DNA from: Paenibacillus pectinilyticus
GTDB taxonomy: Bacteria; Bacillota; Bacilli; Paenibacillales; NBRC-103111
Length of the DNA stretch: 64,000 nt
NCBI RefSeq assembly: GCF_001700435.1
Contig: NZ_LYPC01000027.1
Location: 860,433-924,432 of the forward strand
Reading direction: 5' to 3'
Shown: positions 41,862 to 50,478 of the stretch, in pieces
Position numbering within the stretch: position 1 is the stretch's first letter
Layout: each line of letters begins with the position of its first letter
The notes under the pieces: generated by a model
Told to the model about the DNA's origin: nothing
Seen by the model: only the letters and a program-made list of their open reading frames with translations
Databases searched by the model: none
Translations under genes and position numbers: made by a program

Positions 41862-44078
41862 ATGATGACACGATCCATGGTGAAAGCCACCGAATCGCGA
41901 GGGTCACGCAAGGAAACAACAGCCAGTCATGATACCAACCAAGAACTCGGACAACTTCCGATTATGCGCGGAGGTATTCAAGGGATCATGGGCTTGCAAG
42001 CAACGATTGGCAATCGTGCTGTGGCTCAGTTGATGAGAGAACAAACTAGAGGCAGCTCGCCACAAGGTATTCGGCAGCTGCAACAAACGGGCGCTCAAGC
42101 TCAAGGGGGCCTCTTTGTACAGAGATTGCCGAGCTTTAAAAGTGAAGATGACGCGATCATTTATTTTGAAGAGTGGGAAGAAGATACCTTATTTACAGAG
42201 CATGCCCGCGAGGTGAAGCAATTGCTGCAGGTAGCCAAGAAGATGGGGTGGGAAGATCTGCAGGAGCGAATTGAATACGCGCAAAGTCAAAGTGAAATCG
42301 TCGCTATTGAAAAGTTTCAGAGCTGGGACTTATCCAATAGCGATAAGTTGCCTGCGGCACTAAAGCTCTTGGAGATGGCCCAAGACAAAGGCTGGGATGA
42401 TTTGGAGAATCTCGTCATCAAGTACGTGCGCAAATCAGAAGATACGAGAGACGAGCCATTGATGCCATCAGACGGCCTGCTGCCGATGCAACGTGAGTTT
42501 CTGAAGAGGTGGACACCTGTTTCGCCCATCCCTGCGCAAGATTTGAAGAAACTTGTGATCTTTGGTGGAGACACGATGGAAGGCTTGAATTGGCTGCAGG
42601 TGCTCTTGCAATTGCCGATACCTGCGCTCACTATCGATCAATTCAAGCTGATTACCACGTACCAAGGTGATTTATTGACGAATATGCCCGCGTTGCGACG
42701 CGTCGTGGATATCGTTCAAGGTTCACCGACGACGGAAGAAGCCCGTGGGCATATAGAAGCCGTGAAAGAATTCAATTATGACATTTCTTTTGCCTTGGAG
42801 GCAGTGGCTGGTTCAAGTGAGCACGCGGATCGAGTAAGGGATACGAACATCCAACAAATCCGTGAAACGCGAGACAAGAAAAAGCAAGATGTCTGGGATA
42901 GTCATTACGAAGAGGCGTTCAAAGTCCTAACGAGAAACGAGAAAAAAGAGATCAATATAGCATCCAAGCAAGCAGAATTAAAAAAGAGAGTAGAAAACAA
43001 ACAGCGGCAACTTTCACAAGGCAAAATGGACGCGATTGATGAGAAGGCACTAGATGCAGAACGAGATGTCAAACTCATTGTCGGTCCTGAAGCCTACGCG
43101 AAGCGGAGAAATGAATACTTGGCATTTTTCCAGAAGGTTCAGTATCACCCGGCGACCATTCCGGCCCTGACGATCTGCGGTCAAAATTTCAAGATAGCTG
43201 AGCAAATCATCCAACACGTACAAGTCGCCCCTAATTTACTCATGTTTATCGAGCATGAAGATACCACATTACAAATGTATAATCGCTGCCTTCAAGTGCT
43301 CCCACCGGCTACCCTTCATGCGATTCTGGGACTCATCGACTGTTCGGAGCTGTTGGGCTTTGCCGTTAGTGAGCCTTGTTTGCAACTACTGGGTATGCTC
43401 CATACGGATAATGTACCCGTTCCGCACATGAAACAGCTGGTTCATCACGCTGATCTGTTGGTGTATGCTAAGCCTGCCTTTGCAGCAGATTATTCACTGC
43501 TCTTGGTTCACTATACACCAGACCAAATTAGCAATTTGGTGAAAGAGACGCCTGATGGCGGACAAACGGAGATTCGCTTCCTCCGTACGCTTCGGCCAAA
43601 GGCTGCATCCGCGGCGGATCTGCTAGCATGCCTGCGGTTAGCTAAGAAAATGCGCTGGGATCAAGGTATCCTCACCACTCAAATTGGCGGACGGCCGCCA
43701 GGACAAACGGCCTTACAGCTGACCACCCATATGTACAATCAGCAGCTGACGATATTCGACCGTGACACAGAATTCAAAAAGTGGATAAATACGCTTTGTG
43801 TACTCATGGAAGATGAAAATTATACCGTGGATGTCGGAAATTCCTATCAACTTTCCGGTAATAATACCTATGAACGCACGTGCAACATCTTCGATAATAC
43901 AGGGGCATTCCTTAACGATTTCGTAGTCCATTATCATCCTGGTGCCGTAGTGAACGCGCAACATCCTTATGGTTCCAAAGCGCATATTAAACCGCACCCT
44001 GGAAATGCAACAACCATTAGAATCGGTAGGGACGAATTAAAAGATGTTCTCAAGACAGAGATTCCATCTAAAAAATAA
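41862..44078 (+). CDS. Large orphan protein with eCIS-effector-like N-terminal motif
   Basis: 738 residues, no signal peptide. A disordered N terminus is followed by LQATIGNRAVAQLM (45-58) and FVQRLP (85-90), the LQ-x-IGN-x-A-V and VQR motifs that precede DUF4157 and other cargo proteins of extracellular contractile injection systems and polymorphic toxins. No DUF4157 HEXXH peptidase follows. Residues about 98-190 hold two repeats of about 49 residues ending GWEDL and GWDDL. A coiled-coil-like region spans about 350-410. The C terminus has a His-rich segment (VVHYHPGA...KAHIKPHPG). AAAGGGGG precedes the ATG. No injection-system or immunity gene is adjacent. Its function as effector is inference. 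Confidence 0.6.
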   Translation: MMTRSMVKATESRGSRKETTASHDTNQELGQLPIMRGGIQGIMGLQATIGNRAVAQLMREQTRGSSPQGIRQLQQTGAQAQGGLFVQRLPSFKSEDDAIIYFEEWEEDTLFTEHAREVKQLLQVAKKMGWEDLQERIEYAQSQSEIVAIEKFQSWDLSNSDKLPAALKLLEMAQDKGWDDLENLVIKYVRKSEDTRDEPLMPSDGLLPMQREFLKRWTPVSPIPAQDLKKLVIFGGDTMEGLNWLQVLLQLPIPALTIDQFKLITTYQGDLLTNMPALRRVVDIVQGSPTTEEARGHIEAVKEFNYDISFALEAVAGSSEHADRVRDTNIQQIRETRDKKKQDVWDSHYEEAFKVLTRNEKKEINIASKQAELKKRVENKQRQLSQGKMDAIDEKALDAERDVKLIVGPEAYAKRRNEYLAFFQKVQYHPATIPALTICGQNFKIAEQIIQHVQVAPNLLMFIEHEDTTLQMYNRCLQVLPPATLHAILGLIDCSELLGFAVSEPCLQLLGMLHTDNVPVPHMKQLVHHADLLVYAKPAFAADYSLLLVHYTPDQISNLVKETPDGGQTEIRFLRTLRPKAASAADLLACLRLAKKMRWDQGILTTQIGGRPPGQTALQLTTHMYNQQLTIFDRDTEFKKWINTLCVLMEDENYTVDVGNSYQLSGNNTYERTCNIFDNTGAFLNDFVVHYHPGAVVNAQHPYGSKAHIKPHPGNATTIRIGRDELKDVLKTEIPSKK

Positions 44079-44239
44079 GAGATCCAAACGGAGCGCGCAT
44101 GTTTGCGGGCTCTATTTTTCTATCCTAATCAGCCCTATCACAAACATTCCTAACACTTAGCGAGGTAGTTCCCTAATATTTATAGCGTAAAGTGAATGTA
44201 TCCTTACTAGACGTGCATTGGGAAGAGGAGTGATAGGCG

Positions 44240-44596
44240 ATGGCGAAAATTTTAATCGTAGATGATGCCGCTTTCATGCGGATGATGTTGAAGGATATAT
44301 TGACGAAAGGCGGCCATACCGTCGTTGGCGAAGCGGAGAATGGACGAATAGCCATTCAGAAGTACCAAGAGCTCAAGCCGGATGTTGTGACGATGGATAT
44401 TACGATGCCGGAGATGGAAGGCGTTGAAGCTGTGAGGGAAATTAGGAAAAAGGATGCCAATGCTCGAATTGTGATGTGCTCTGCCATGGGGCAGCAAGGC
44501 ATGGTCGTGCAAGCCATTCAGGCGGGAGCCAAGGATTTCATTGTGAAGCCCTTCCAAGGCGATCGCGTATTGGATGCCATTCGCAAAGCCATATAA
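44240..44596 (+). CDS. CheY-like single-domain response regulator
   Basis: A 118-residue stand-alone receiver: acidic pocket D8-D9, phospho-acceptor D53 (TMDITMPEMEG), Thr/Ser switch (MCSAMGQQG) and IVKPF. The sequence is close to Bacillus CheY and its paralogues. It lies outside any flagellar operon, between the eCIS-like protein and pspC, so it may be a second CheY serving another output. GGAAGAGGAG precedes the ATG. Confidence 0.88.
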   Translation: MAKILIVDDAAFMRMMLKDILTKGGHTVVGEAENGRIAIQKYQELKPDVVTMDITMPEMEGVEAVREIRKKDANARIVMCSAMGQQGMVVQAIQAGAKDFIVKPFQGDRVLDAIRKAI

Positions 44597-44605
44597 TACA
44601 TAGCA

Positions 44606-44654
44606 AAAACGCTCATCACCTTGCTTTTAATGCAAAGGAATGGGCGTTTTTTGT
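44606..44654 (+). terminator. Rho-independent terminator
   Basis: AAAAACGC...CCTTTGC-type stem with partner GCAAAGG...GCGTTTTTT. A-runs on the left make it usable from the minus-strand pspC gene too. Confidence 0.75.
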
Positions 44655-44658
44655 TTTT

Positions 44659-44859
44659 TTATAAATAACGGTTATAAGACATCTTCGGGACTAAGATACT
44701 GCTGATAAAGTAAAGCAGCGCGACGGTTCCGAAGCTGCACAGCCCCGCCGCAACGACTAGTAGTCGAATGACGGTTGAGTTGACCCCGGACCATTCTGCG
44801 ATTCCTCCGCAAAGCCCTGTTAATTTACGATCTGTTAGTGATCTGAATAATTTGTTCAT
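44659..44859 (-). CDS. PspC-domain membrane protein
   Basis: A 66-residue PspC-family protein: FRSLTDRKLTGLCGGIAEWSGVNSTVIRLLVV, followed by a membrane helix (about 38-60). The DRKLTGLCGGIAE block is diagnostic. These short proteins act in envelope-stress sensing. ATG 44859 follows GAGAGGAG by 9 bases; an ATG at 44880 would include that site. Confidence 0.88.
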   Translation of the reverse strand: MNKLFRSLTDRKLTGLCGGIAEWSGVNSTVIRLLVVAAGLCSFGTVALLYFISSILVPKMSYNRYL

Positions 44860-44991
44860 GATTGAAATCTCCTCTCGCATTTAAGCATTTTCGTTAGCGC
44901 TTGTTCTTATGTCTTTATTGTAGCTGCTTCAAGCGACTACGAAAACGGACCATTGGCGGTCATGGATCCTATACTTAAGTCGAGGGAGTAT

Positions 44992-45294
44992 CTATGACCA
45001 AGTTCTAGTTTTATTAATTTCCATCTTTGCAGCAAAGGCTTGTGCTAGATCAATTTCCAATTTATTGGCAAGATCGCAGATGTTCCACACGATATCGTAC
45101 ATCTCAAATCCGAGATTCTTTTTGATTTCTTCCTTCTTTTCGTGATCGGGGTGATAGGAAAGATGCAGTAACTCTTTAACCATTTCACCGACTTCAGTGG
45201 TCAAATAGAGTGCTCTTTGTTCAATCGTAGAGGTGTCGAAGCCTTTTTCGATACTGAATTGTTGAATATGCTTTTGCATGTCAGAAATATGCAT
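44992..45294 (-). CDS. MazG-like nucleotide pyrophosphohydrolase
   Basis: A 100-residue all-alpha protein with the MazG-type metal-binding pattern: LTTEVGEMVKELLH (E-x-x-E) and, further on, FEMYDIVWNICDLANKL (E-x-x-D). Short single-domain forms hydrolyse (d)NTPs or modified nucleotides for house-cleaning. AGGGGA lies about 10 bases before the ATG. Monocistronic. Confidence 0.78.
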   Translation of the reverse strand: MHISDMQKHIQQFSIEKGFDTSTIEQRALYLTTEVGEMVKELLHLSYHPDHEKKEEIKKNLGFEMYDIVWNICDLANKLEIDLAQAFAAKMEINKTRTWS

Positions 45295-45507
45295 AGTTAT
45301 GTTTTCCCCTTTTATACACGTAGAGTTTGTAAATCCTGCTCTTTCAGTATAGGGACTATCGGTTGATTTTTCAAAGTGAGCAGCGAAAATGAGGCAGCAA
45401 TTGTTATTTTAATTTTCCTTCCAAACACGCCAACTTTCTTCGCCATCCCTCCGTCTAATTCGTATCTGAAAAAGGTGAGTTATGTGAACAGCAGGAGGAA
45501 GCAGCTA

Positions 45508-47574
45508 ATGGGAATGAAAGAGGAAAGTAAATTAACGGCAGGAAACAGTCGTAGTAAAGGGAGGTATATGTCGGGATTAGATGGGCTGCGTGCGCTGTCA
45601 GTTCTGGCCGTCATTGTGTATCATTTGAACAGTTCTTGGTTGCCCGGAGGGCTGCTGGGAGTTGGGGTTTTCTTCACGTTGTCGGGGTATTTAATAACCG
45701 ATCAGCTGCTTGTCCAGTGGCAAACGACGAGGCGAATCGATCTGAAGGATTTTTGGTTAAAAAGGGTGCGAAGACTCATGCCCGCCATGTTGTTCATGCT
45801 TGCCATTGTCTGTTTATGGTTGCTCATCTTCGATCGGTCACGGTTGATGCAGTTACAAGGGGACTTTGTATCTGTCCTACTTTATTTCAATAATTGGTGG
45901 CTTATTTTCCATAAGGTCTCTTACTTTGAGAGTTTTGGTCCGCCTTCACCGATTGGTCACTTATGGTCATTAGCAATTGAAGAGCAGTTTTACTTTATCT
46001 GGCCATTAGTATTGGCACTTGTCTTACGTTATGTTCATCGTCGAGGAACGCTTTTCGTGCTCACGTTAGCTGGGGCACTCGTTTCTATGCTCGTTATGGC
46101 ATTCGTTTATCAACCAGATTTGGATCCGAGTCGGGTTTATTATGGCACAGATACACGAGCTTTTGCGCTGCTTATCGGTGGAGCACTTGCCATTGTTTGG
46201 CCGAGTAGGAAACTATCCGAGAAGATGACTGGCCATTCAAGCAAGATGCTGGATATGATGGGCGGGGCCGGGTTAGTCGTTATCCTTCTGATGATGTGGA
46301 CTACAAATGCGTATAAGGCTTCCCTCTATGTGGGTGGATTAGGACTCTTCTCTATCATAACTGCGATCGTCATCGCTGCAATCGCTCATCCTGCCAGCTT
46401 ACTCGGGAAAGTCATGGGGAGTAAGCCATTACGATGGCTAGGTAAACGTTCCTACAGTCTCTATATTTGGCATTTTCCTGTTATCATTCTGACTAGCTCA
46501 TCTATGAACACCGGGGGAACTGACCTGAGTACGGTCACCGTACAGATCCTACTAAGCTTGCTATTAGCTGCTTTCTCTTATTCCTGTATCGAGGAACCAT
46601 TCCGACGTGGTGTCTTTCAACCCAAACAGTGGATCCTAAGCTTACGGTCGCCATTGCGAGTACGATATATGTTAATGATTGGTATTTTACCGATTCAGCT
46701 ATTCGTCATGTCGTTTTCCAATAACTCATTTGCTGAGAAATTATCTGCTAACGCAGCAATGATTCATCAAGAGGCAACGAACGTCAGCTTAGTCCCAACA
46801 GATTCATTGTTCGTACCATCTGTAGGGCCAAAGCTAGTTCCTTCACCATCACCAGCAGCAACATCATCACAAACAATAGTACCTTCACCATCCGTATCGT
46901 CGGTACCCAAAGTATCACTAACACCAACACCGTCTCCAACAATTGTACCGTCGCCGTCTCCATCGTCGTCACCAACGGCCACGATTACGCCGTTGCCTAC
47001 GCCTGCGACCAAGGAGCCGCCCAATTCACAAATTTCCCTGCCTGTCTCGGATGTAAGTCAAGAAACGGGTAAGGTTTCCCCCGATCCAAAAGTTGACGCC
47101 GAACAAAGCATTACGGCAATTGGGGATTCCGTTATTTTGGACGCGGCTCCGTTCCTAGAGAAACTATTGCCAGGCATCGTGGTTGATGGGAAAGTGGGCA
47201 GACAAATGTCCCAATTGGCAGCGGTGATTGATGATCTGAAATCCAAGAATCAACTGGGGAGAAGAGTTATTATTGAACTCGGAACGAATGGTTCGTTCAA
47301 TCCGGATCAATTACGTGGCGTTCTGACAACACTTGGTGATGTGAAACAAATCATACTAGTGAACACGCGTGTGCCTCGCGCCTGGCAAGATAATGTCAAT
47401 GCAACGTTGTCCAAGGTGGCTGCTGAATTTCCGCAAGCAACCGTCGTAGATTGGCATAAGGCAAGCCAAGGGAAGGAAATGTACTTCGTCCAAGACGGTG
47501 TTCATTTGAAAACGGAAGGTGCAAGTTATTACGCATCCCTTCTGAGCGATGCCGTTCAAAAAGGCGGGCGGTAA
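45508..47574 (+). CDS. OatA-like membrane O-acetyltransferase with outside SGNH domain
   Basis: 688 residues. Acyltransferase-3 domain about 15-395 with about ten helices (GLDGLRALSVLAVIVYHL and GHLWSLAIEEQFYFIWPL motifs), then a Pro/Ser/Thr linker about 425-520, then an SGNH hydrolase-like domain: TAIGDSVILDAAP (block I Ser), ELGTNGSF (block III Asn) and FVQDGVHLKTEG (block V Asp-His). This is the OatA/PatB-like layout that O-acetylates peptidoglycan or secondary wall polymers. ATG 45508 follows GGAGG by 9 bases; longer starts reach back to 45376 without support. Confidence 0.85.
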   Translation: MGMKEESKLTAGNSRSKGRYMSGLDGLRALSVLAVIVYHLNSSWLPGGLLGVGVFFTLSGYLITDQLLVQWQTTRRIDLKDFWLKRVRRLMPAMLFMLAIVCLWLLIFDRSRLMQLQGDFVSVLLYFNNWWLIFHKVSYFESFGPPSPIGHLWSLAIEEQFYFIWPLVLALVLRYVHRRGTLFVLTLAGALVSMLVMAFVYQPDLDPSRVYYGTDTRAFALLIGGALAIVWPSRKLSEKMTGHSSKMLDMMGGAGLVVILLMMWTTNAYKASLYVGGLGLFSIITAIVIAAIAHPASLLGKVMGSKPLRWLGKRSYSLYIWHFPVIILTSSSMNTGGTDLSTVTVQILLSLLLAAFSYSCIEEPFRRGVFQPKQWILSLRSPLRVRYMLMIGILPIQLFVMSFSNNSFAEKLSANAAMIHQEATNVSLVPTDSLFVPSVGPKLVPSPSPAATSSQTIVPSPSVSSVPKVSLTPTPSPTIVPSPSPSSSPTATITPLPTPATKEPPNSQISLPVSDVSQETGKVSPDPKVDAEQSITAIGDSVILDAAPFLEKLLPGIVVDGKVGRQMSQLAAVIDDLKSKNQLGRRVIIELGTNGSFNPDQLRGVLTTLGDVKQIILVNTRVPRAWQDNVNATLSKVAAEFPQATVVDWHKASQGKEMYFVQDGVHLKTEGASYYASLLSDAVQKGGR

Positions 47575-47633
47575 AGCACGCTCCTCCGTCAGGCATTTCA
47601 TGCAATCGCGGGAATGATAGGCTTCCACTACAT

Positions 47634-47672
47634 GGCCGTATCCATGACTAAACATGGTGATGCGGCCTTTTT
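47634..47672 (+). terminator. Probable terminator of the OatA-like gene
   Basis: GGCCGtatCCATG pairs with CATGGtgatgCGGCC (internal bulge), then TTTTTT. Confidence 0.6.
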
Positions 47673-47815
47673 TGGTGGAAGCACATTGGATGCGTGCTGT
47701 TGTTACTTTGGATATCATCAAAGCTCCAAGCTTTATACTTTGCAATTAATCAATAGCAGACGGCAGTATGAAGTGGTAAAATGAGTGCATCTGAGATGAT
47801 AGGTGAGGTATATAC

Positions 47816-48565
47816 ATGGAAAGAAAGTATTGGGTTCCTGCACTGGAGAGAGCGCAAGATGTGCTTCAGTTAGTAGCGGCACAGCCCTCCAAGCTTAAAT
47901 TGATGGATTTGAGCGGGGCAACAGGAATCAATAAAAGCACGATGTTTTCACTTTTACATACGATGGAGACGTTGGACTGGGTGATCAAAGAAAAAGGGGA
48001 TACGTATGCTCTTGGTTCCTTTTTCGGTGTTATTGGCAACGCCTATTTCGCGGGTATGACCTTGGTCAAGCTCTTTGAAGAAAACGTCAAAGCGACGATG
48101 GCGATAGTCGGTGAGACGATCCATTTAGCTCGCCTAGAGAAAGGTGAGATTGTGTATCTGGCCAAGAAGGAGGCCTCAGCCCATGTCCGCATTATCTCCG
48201 AACCTGGGATGCGGTTGCCGGCTTACGCCACGGCAATGGGGAAGCTGCTGCTTTCAACGTTAAAGGACGAGCAGGTGCTCTCTTTATATGAAGAGGGAAG
48301 CTATCAAGCATTTACTCCGAATACGATTCAGACAGGAGAAGAACTCCTCGGACAACTGGGTCGTGTTAGAACAAATGGTTACGCACTTGATATGGAAGAA
48401 ATTGTTCCTGGGTTCTGCTGTGTGGCGATGCCGGTTCTAGATCGTAATGGGACCTGGATTGCTGCCGTTAGCAGCTCCATGTCGGTTCAACAGTGGTCTT
48501 TGAAGCAAGAGATGGCCAAGGAAGAAATTCAGCAGTTAGCGCATTCTTTATCCAAGATACTATAA
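47816..48565 (+). CDS. IclR-family transcriptional regulator
   Basis: 249 residues. N-terminal winged helix (about 8-70: ERAQDVLQLVAAQ...LMDLSGATGINKSTMFSLLHTME) and C-terminal IclR effector domain (about 80-245: ETIHLARLEKGEIVYLAKKEA, PAYATAMGKLLLS, CCVAMPVLDRNG). Such regulators usually bind a pathway intermediate. It lies just upstream of an SDR-FAH-glycosidase operon preceded by palindromes, which it probably controls. AGGTGAGG precedes the ATG. Confidence 0.88.
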   Translation: MERKYWVPALERAQDVLQLVAAQPSKLKLMDLSGATGINKSTMFSLLHTMETLDWVIKEKGDTYALGSFFGVIGNAYFAGMTLVKLFEENVKATMAIVGETIHLARLEKGEIVYLAKKEASAHVRIISEPGMRLPAYATAMGKLLLSTLKDEQVLSLYEEGSYQAFTPNTIQTGEELLGQLGRVRTNGYALDMEEIVPGFCCVAMPVLDRNGTWIAAVSSSMSVQQWSLKQEMAKEEIQQLAHSLSKIL

Positions 48566-48576
48566 GACGAATAATG

Positions 48577-48617
48577 AACATCTGATGCTCCGTTCAAGCG
48601 GGAATCAGATGTTTTTT
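48577..48617 (+). terminator. Rho-independent terminator
   Basis: AACATCTGAT pairs with ATCAGATGTT, followed by TTTTT; loop of 17 bases. Confidence 0.8.
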
Positions 48618-48623
48618 TGTGCA

Positions 48624-48696
48624 TTGACGGTGCAGAAAGCTGGTGATAAACTAGTAATATAATTAATATTATAAACCTAGTTTATTATAATAAACT
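48624..48696 (+). promoter_or_regulatory. Promoter with two palindromic operators, sugar-acid operon
   Basis: TTGACG (48624-48629), 17 bases, TAAACT (48647-48652). Downstream lie TAATAT-N5-ATATTA (48655-48671) and the perfect 18-base palindrome AGTTTATTATAATAAACT (48679-48696), which ends 4 bases before GGAGG. Both are positioned to block transcription; the IclR protein upstream is the likely ligand. Confidence 0.6.
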
Positions 48697-48712
48697 AACT
48701 GGAGGCCATCAC

Positions 48713-49486
48713 ATGAGATTAGAGAATAAAGTAACGTTGATTACAGGTGCAGGATCAGGAATTGGAAAGAGCAGTGCGCTGCTTTTTGGTCGAGAAGGGG
48801 CCTATGTGATCGTGAATGATTTGGATGCGACGAAAGGCGCTGAAACAGCAGCAGAAATCATCGCTAACGGCGGTAAAGCGTTATTCTTACAGGCGGACGT
48901 TACTGATCCTGAGTCTGTGAAGCAGATGGTTGATACGGCAATCGAAACATGTGGGCGCATTGATGTGCTTTTTAATAACGCAGGAATTAGCGGTGTAGGA
49001 GCTCTGCATGAGTTGGAGCCGGAACAGTGGGATCGCGTGATTCGTGTGAATATTCGTGGCGTATTCCTCCCGTCCAAATATGTACTCCCTCATATGATGG
49101 AGCAACGCAGTGGTTCTATTATTAATATGTCCTCCTGTGTTGCTGAAATTGGGTTAGCCAGACGTGCTTCCTACTCTGCGACTAAAGGGGCAGTGCTTGC
49201 GCTGACCAAGTCGATGCAAGTTGACTATGCCTCCTATCAGATTCGGGTGAATGCCCTTCTTCCGGGAACTATTTTAACACCTTTTGTTGAGAATTATTTG
49301 AAAACATCCTATGATGATCCTGAAGCCGCTATTGCTTCTCTGAAAAGCAGACAACTCAGCCAAGACCTCGGCACGCCTGAAGATGTCGCGGCAGCCGCGT
49401 TATTCCTTGCTTCGGATGATTCTAAATTCATGATGGGATCTCCATTGTACATCGATGGCGGCGCAGTTTTCGGTAAGAACGCATAG
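48713..49486 (+). CDS. Short-chain dehydrogenase (SDR), probably sugar-acid dehydrogenase
   Basis: A 257-residue classical SDR: TGAGSGIGKSS (12-22), a D in the second strand loop (NDLD) favouring NAD, LFNNAGISG, catalytic Ser and YSATK (near 155-159), and the C-terminal MMGSPLYIDGGAVF. Pairing with a fumarylacetoacetate-hydrolase-like gene suggests the non-phosphorylative L-rhamnose/L-fucose route (2-keto-3-deoxy acid oxidation), by analogy. ACTGGAGG precedes the ATG. Confidence 0.85.
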   Translation: MRLENKVTLITGAGSGIGKSSALLFGREGAYVIVNDLDATKGAETAAEIIANGGKALFLQADVTDPESVKQMVDTAIETCGRIDVLFNNAGISGVGALHELEPEQWDRVIRVNIRGVFLPSKYVLPHMMEQRSGSIINMSSCVAEIGLARRASYSATKGAVLALTKSMQVDYASYQIRVNALLPGTILTPFVENYLKTSYDDPEAAIASLKSRQLSQDLGTPEDVAAAALFLASDDSKFMMGSPLYIDGGAVFGKNA

Positions 49487-49551
49487 GCTTTGCACTTATC
49501 ATTCAAACATATCATTTCAAATCAAACATATGATGGAGAGGAAGTTATCTT

Positions 49552-50460
49552 ATGAAACTGGTTACGATTGATCATGCAGGTACATATCATCTTGGGGTAA
49601 AGTTAGACGAGAGTGTATTCGATATTACGGAGGCGTTGAAAGCGTTTCCTGAGGATGGAATTCCGACGGACATTATGTCTGTCATTGGAAATGGCGAGTC
49701 AGCTCTGCCGCAAATCGAACGTTATGTGGCACGCGTCATGGAAAACGCAGTTGAGGGTAGTCCCTACCTTTTAGCTGAAAATCAAGTGAAGTACGGTCCA
49801 TGTGTCACACATCCCGGCAAAATCATTTGCGTTGGCTTGAACTATCGCAAGCATGCGGAGGAGACGAATGCGCCGATTCCACAGTATCCGATCCTTTTTA
49901 ACAAATTCAATAATACGTTGGCGGCGCAAGGTGACGATATTCCACTTCCAATTCGCGTAACAAGTCAAGTCGATTATGAAGCTGAGCTTGTGATTGTCGT
50001 GGGCAAGACCGCGAAATATGTATCCAAAGAGCAAGCACTTAGCCATGTGTTCGGCTATTGCAATGTGAATGATTTGTCAGCGCGTGATTTACAAATGCGT
50101 ACTCAACAATGGCTGTTAGGCAAATCCTGCGATAAGTTCAGTCCGTTAGGTCCTTACTTGGTCACGGCTGAGGAAGTTGGAAATCCGAACCAATTAACGA
50201 TTTCTTGTACCGTAAATGGTGAAGTAAGACAGAACTCAAACACATCGGATATGATATTTCACTGCGATGAAATTGTGAGCTACATTTCTCAGCATATGAC
50301 GCTGTCACCCGGAGATATTATTTTGACAGGAACGCCAGAAGGTGTCGTATTGGGTAAACCAGTAGATCAGCGTGTTTACTTGAAGGATGGCGACATCGTC
50401 ACGATTGAAATCGAGAAGCTCGGGGCTTTGACGAATCGGATGGTGGCAGAACAGGAATAA
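49552..50460 (+). CDS. Fumarylacetoacetate hydrolase-family protein
   Basis: 302 residues: N-terminal domain to about 75, then the FAH catalytic fold: GKIICVGLNYRKHAEE, DYEAELVIVVGK (metal-binding E-x-E), VNDLSARDLQ, GKSCDKFSPLGPY, LTGTPEGVVLG. Family members cleave C-C bonds of diketo acids; next to an SDR and IclR, 2,4-diketo-3-deoxy-L-fuconate-type hydrolase is a reasonable inference. GAGAGGAAG precedes the ATG. Second gene of the operon. Confidence 0.87.
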   Translation: MKLVTIDHAGTYHLGVKLDESVFDITEALKAFPEDGIPTDIMSVIGNGESALPQIERYVARVMENAVEGSPYLLAENQVKYGPCVTHPGKIICVGLNYRKHAEETNAPIPQYPILFNKFNNTLAAQGDDIPLPIRVTSQVDYEAELVIVVGKTAKYVSKEQALSHVFGYCNVNDLSARDLQMRTQQWLLGKSCDKFSPLGPYLVTAEEVGNPNQLTISCTVNGEVRQNSNTSDMIFHCDEIVSYISQHMTLSPGDIILTGTPEGVVLGKPVDQRVYLKDGDIVTIEIEKLGALTNRMVAEQE

Positions 50461-50478
50461 GCAGAAAGAGGGAAGGCT

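Noticed and set aside
46767..47024. Gly/Asp-rich minus-strand frames
   Set aside because: Antisense of the low-complexity Pro/Ser/Thr linker of the OatA-like protein.
47356..47745. Minus-strand frame of 129 codons with a DCMKC motif
   Set aside because: More than half is antisense to the OatA-like gene and the rest covers a terminator; only a weak ribosome site.
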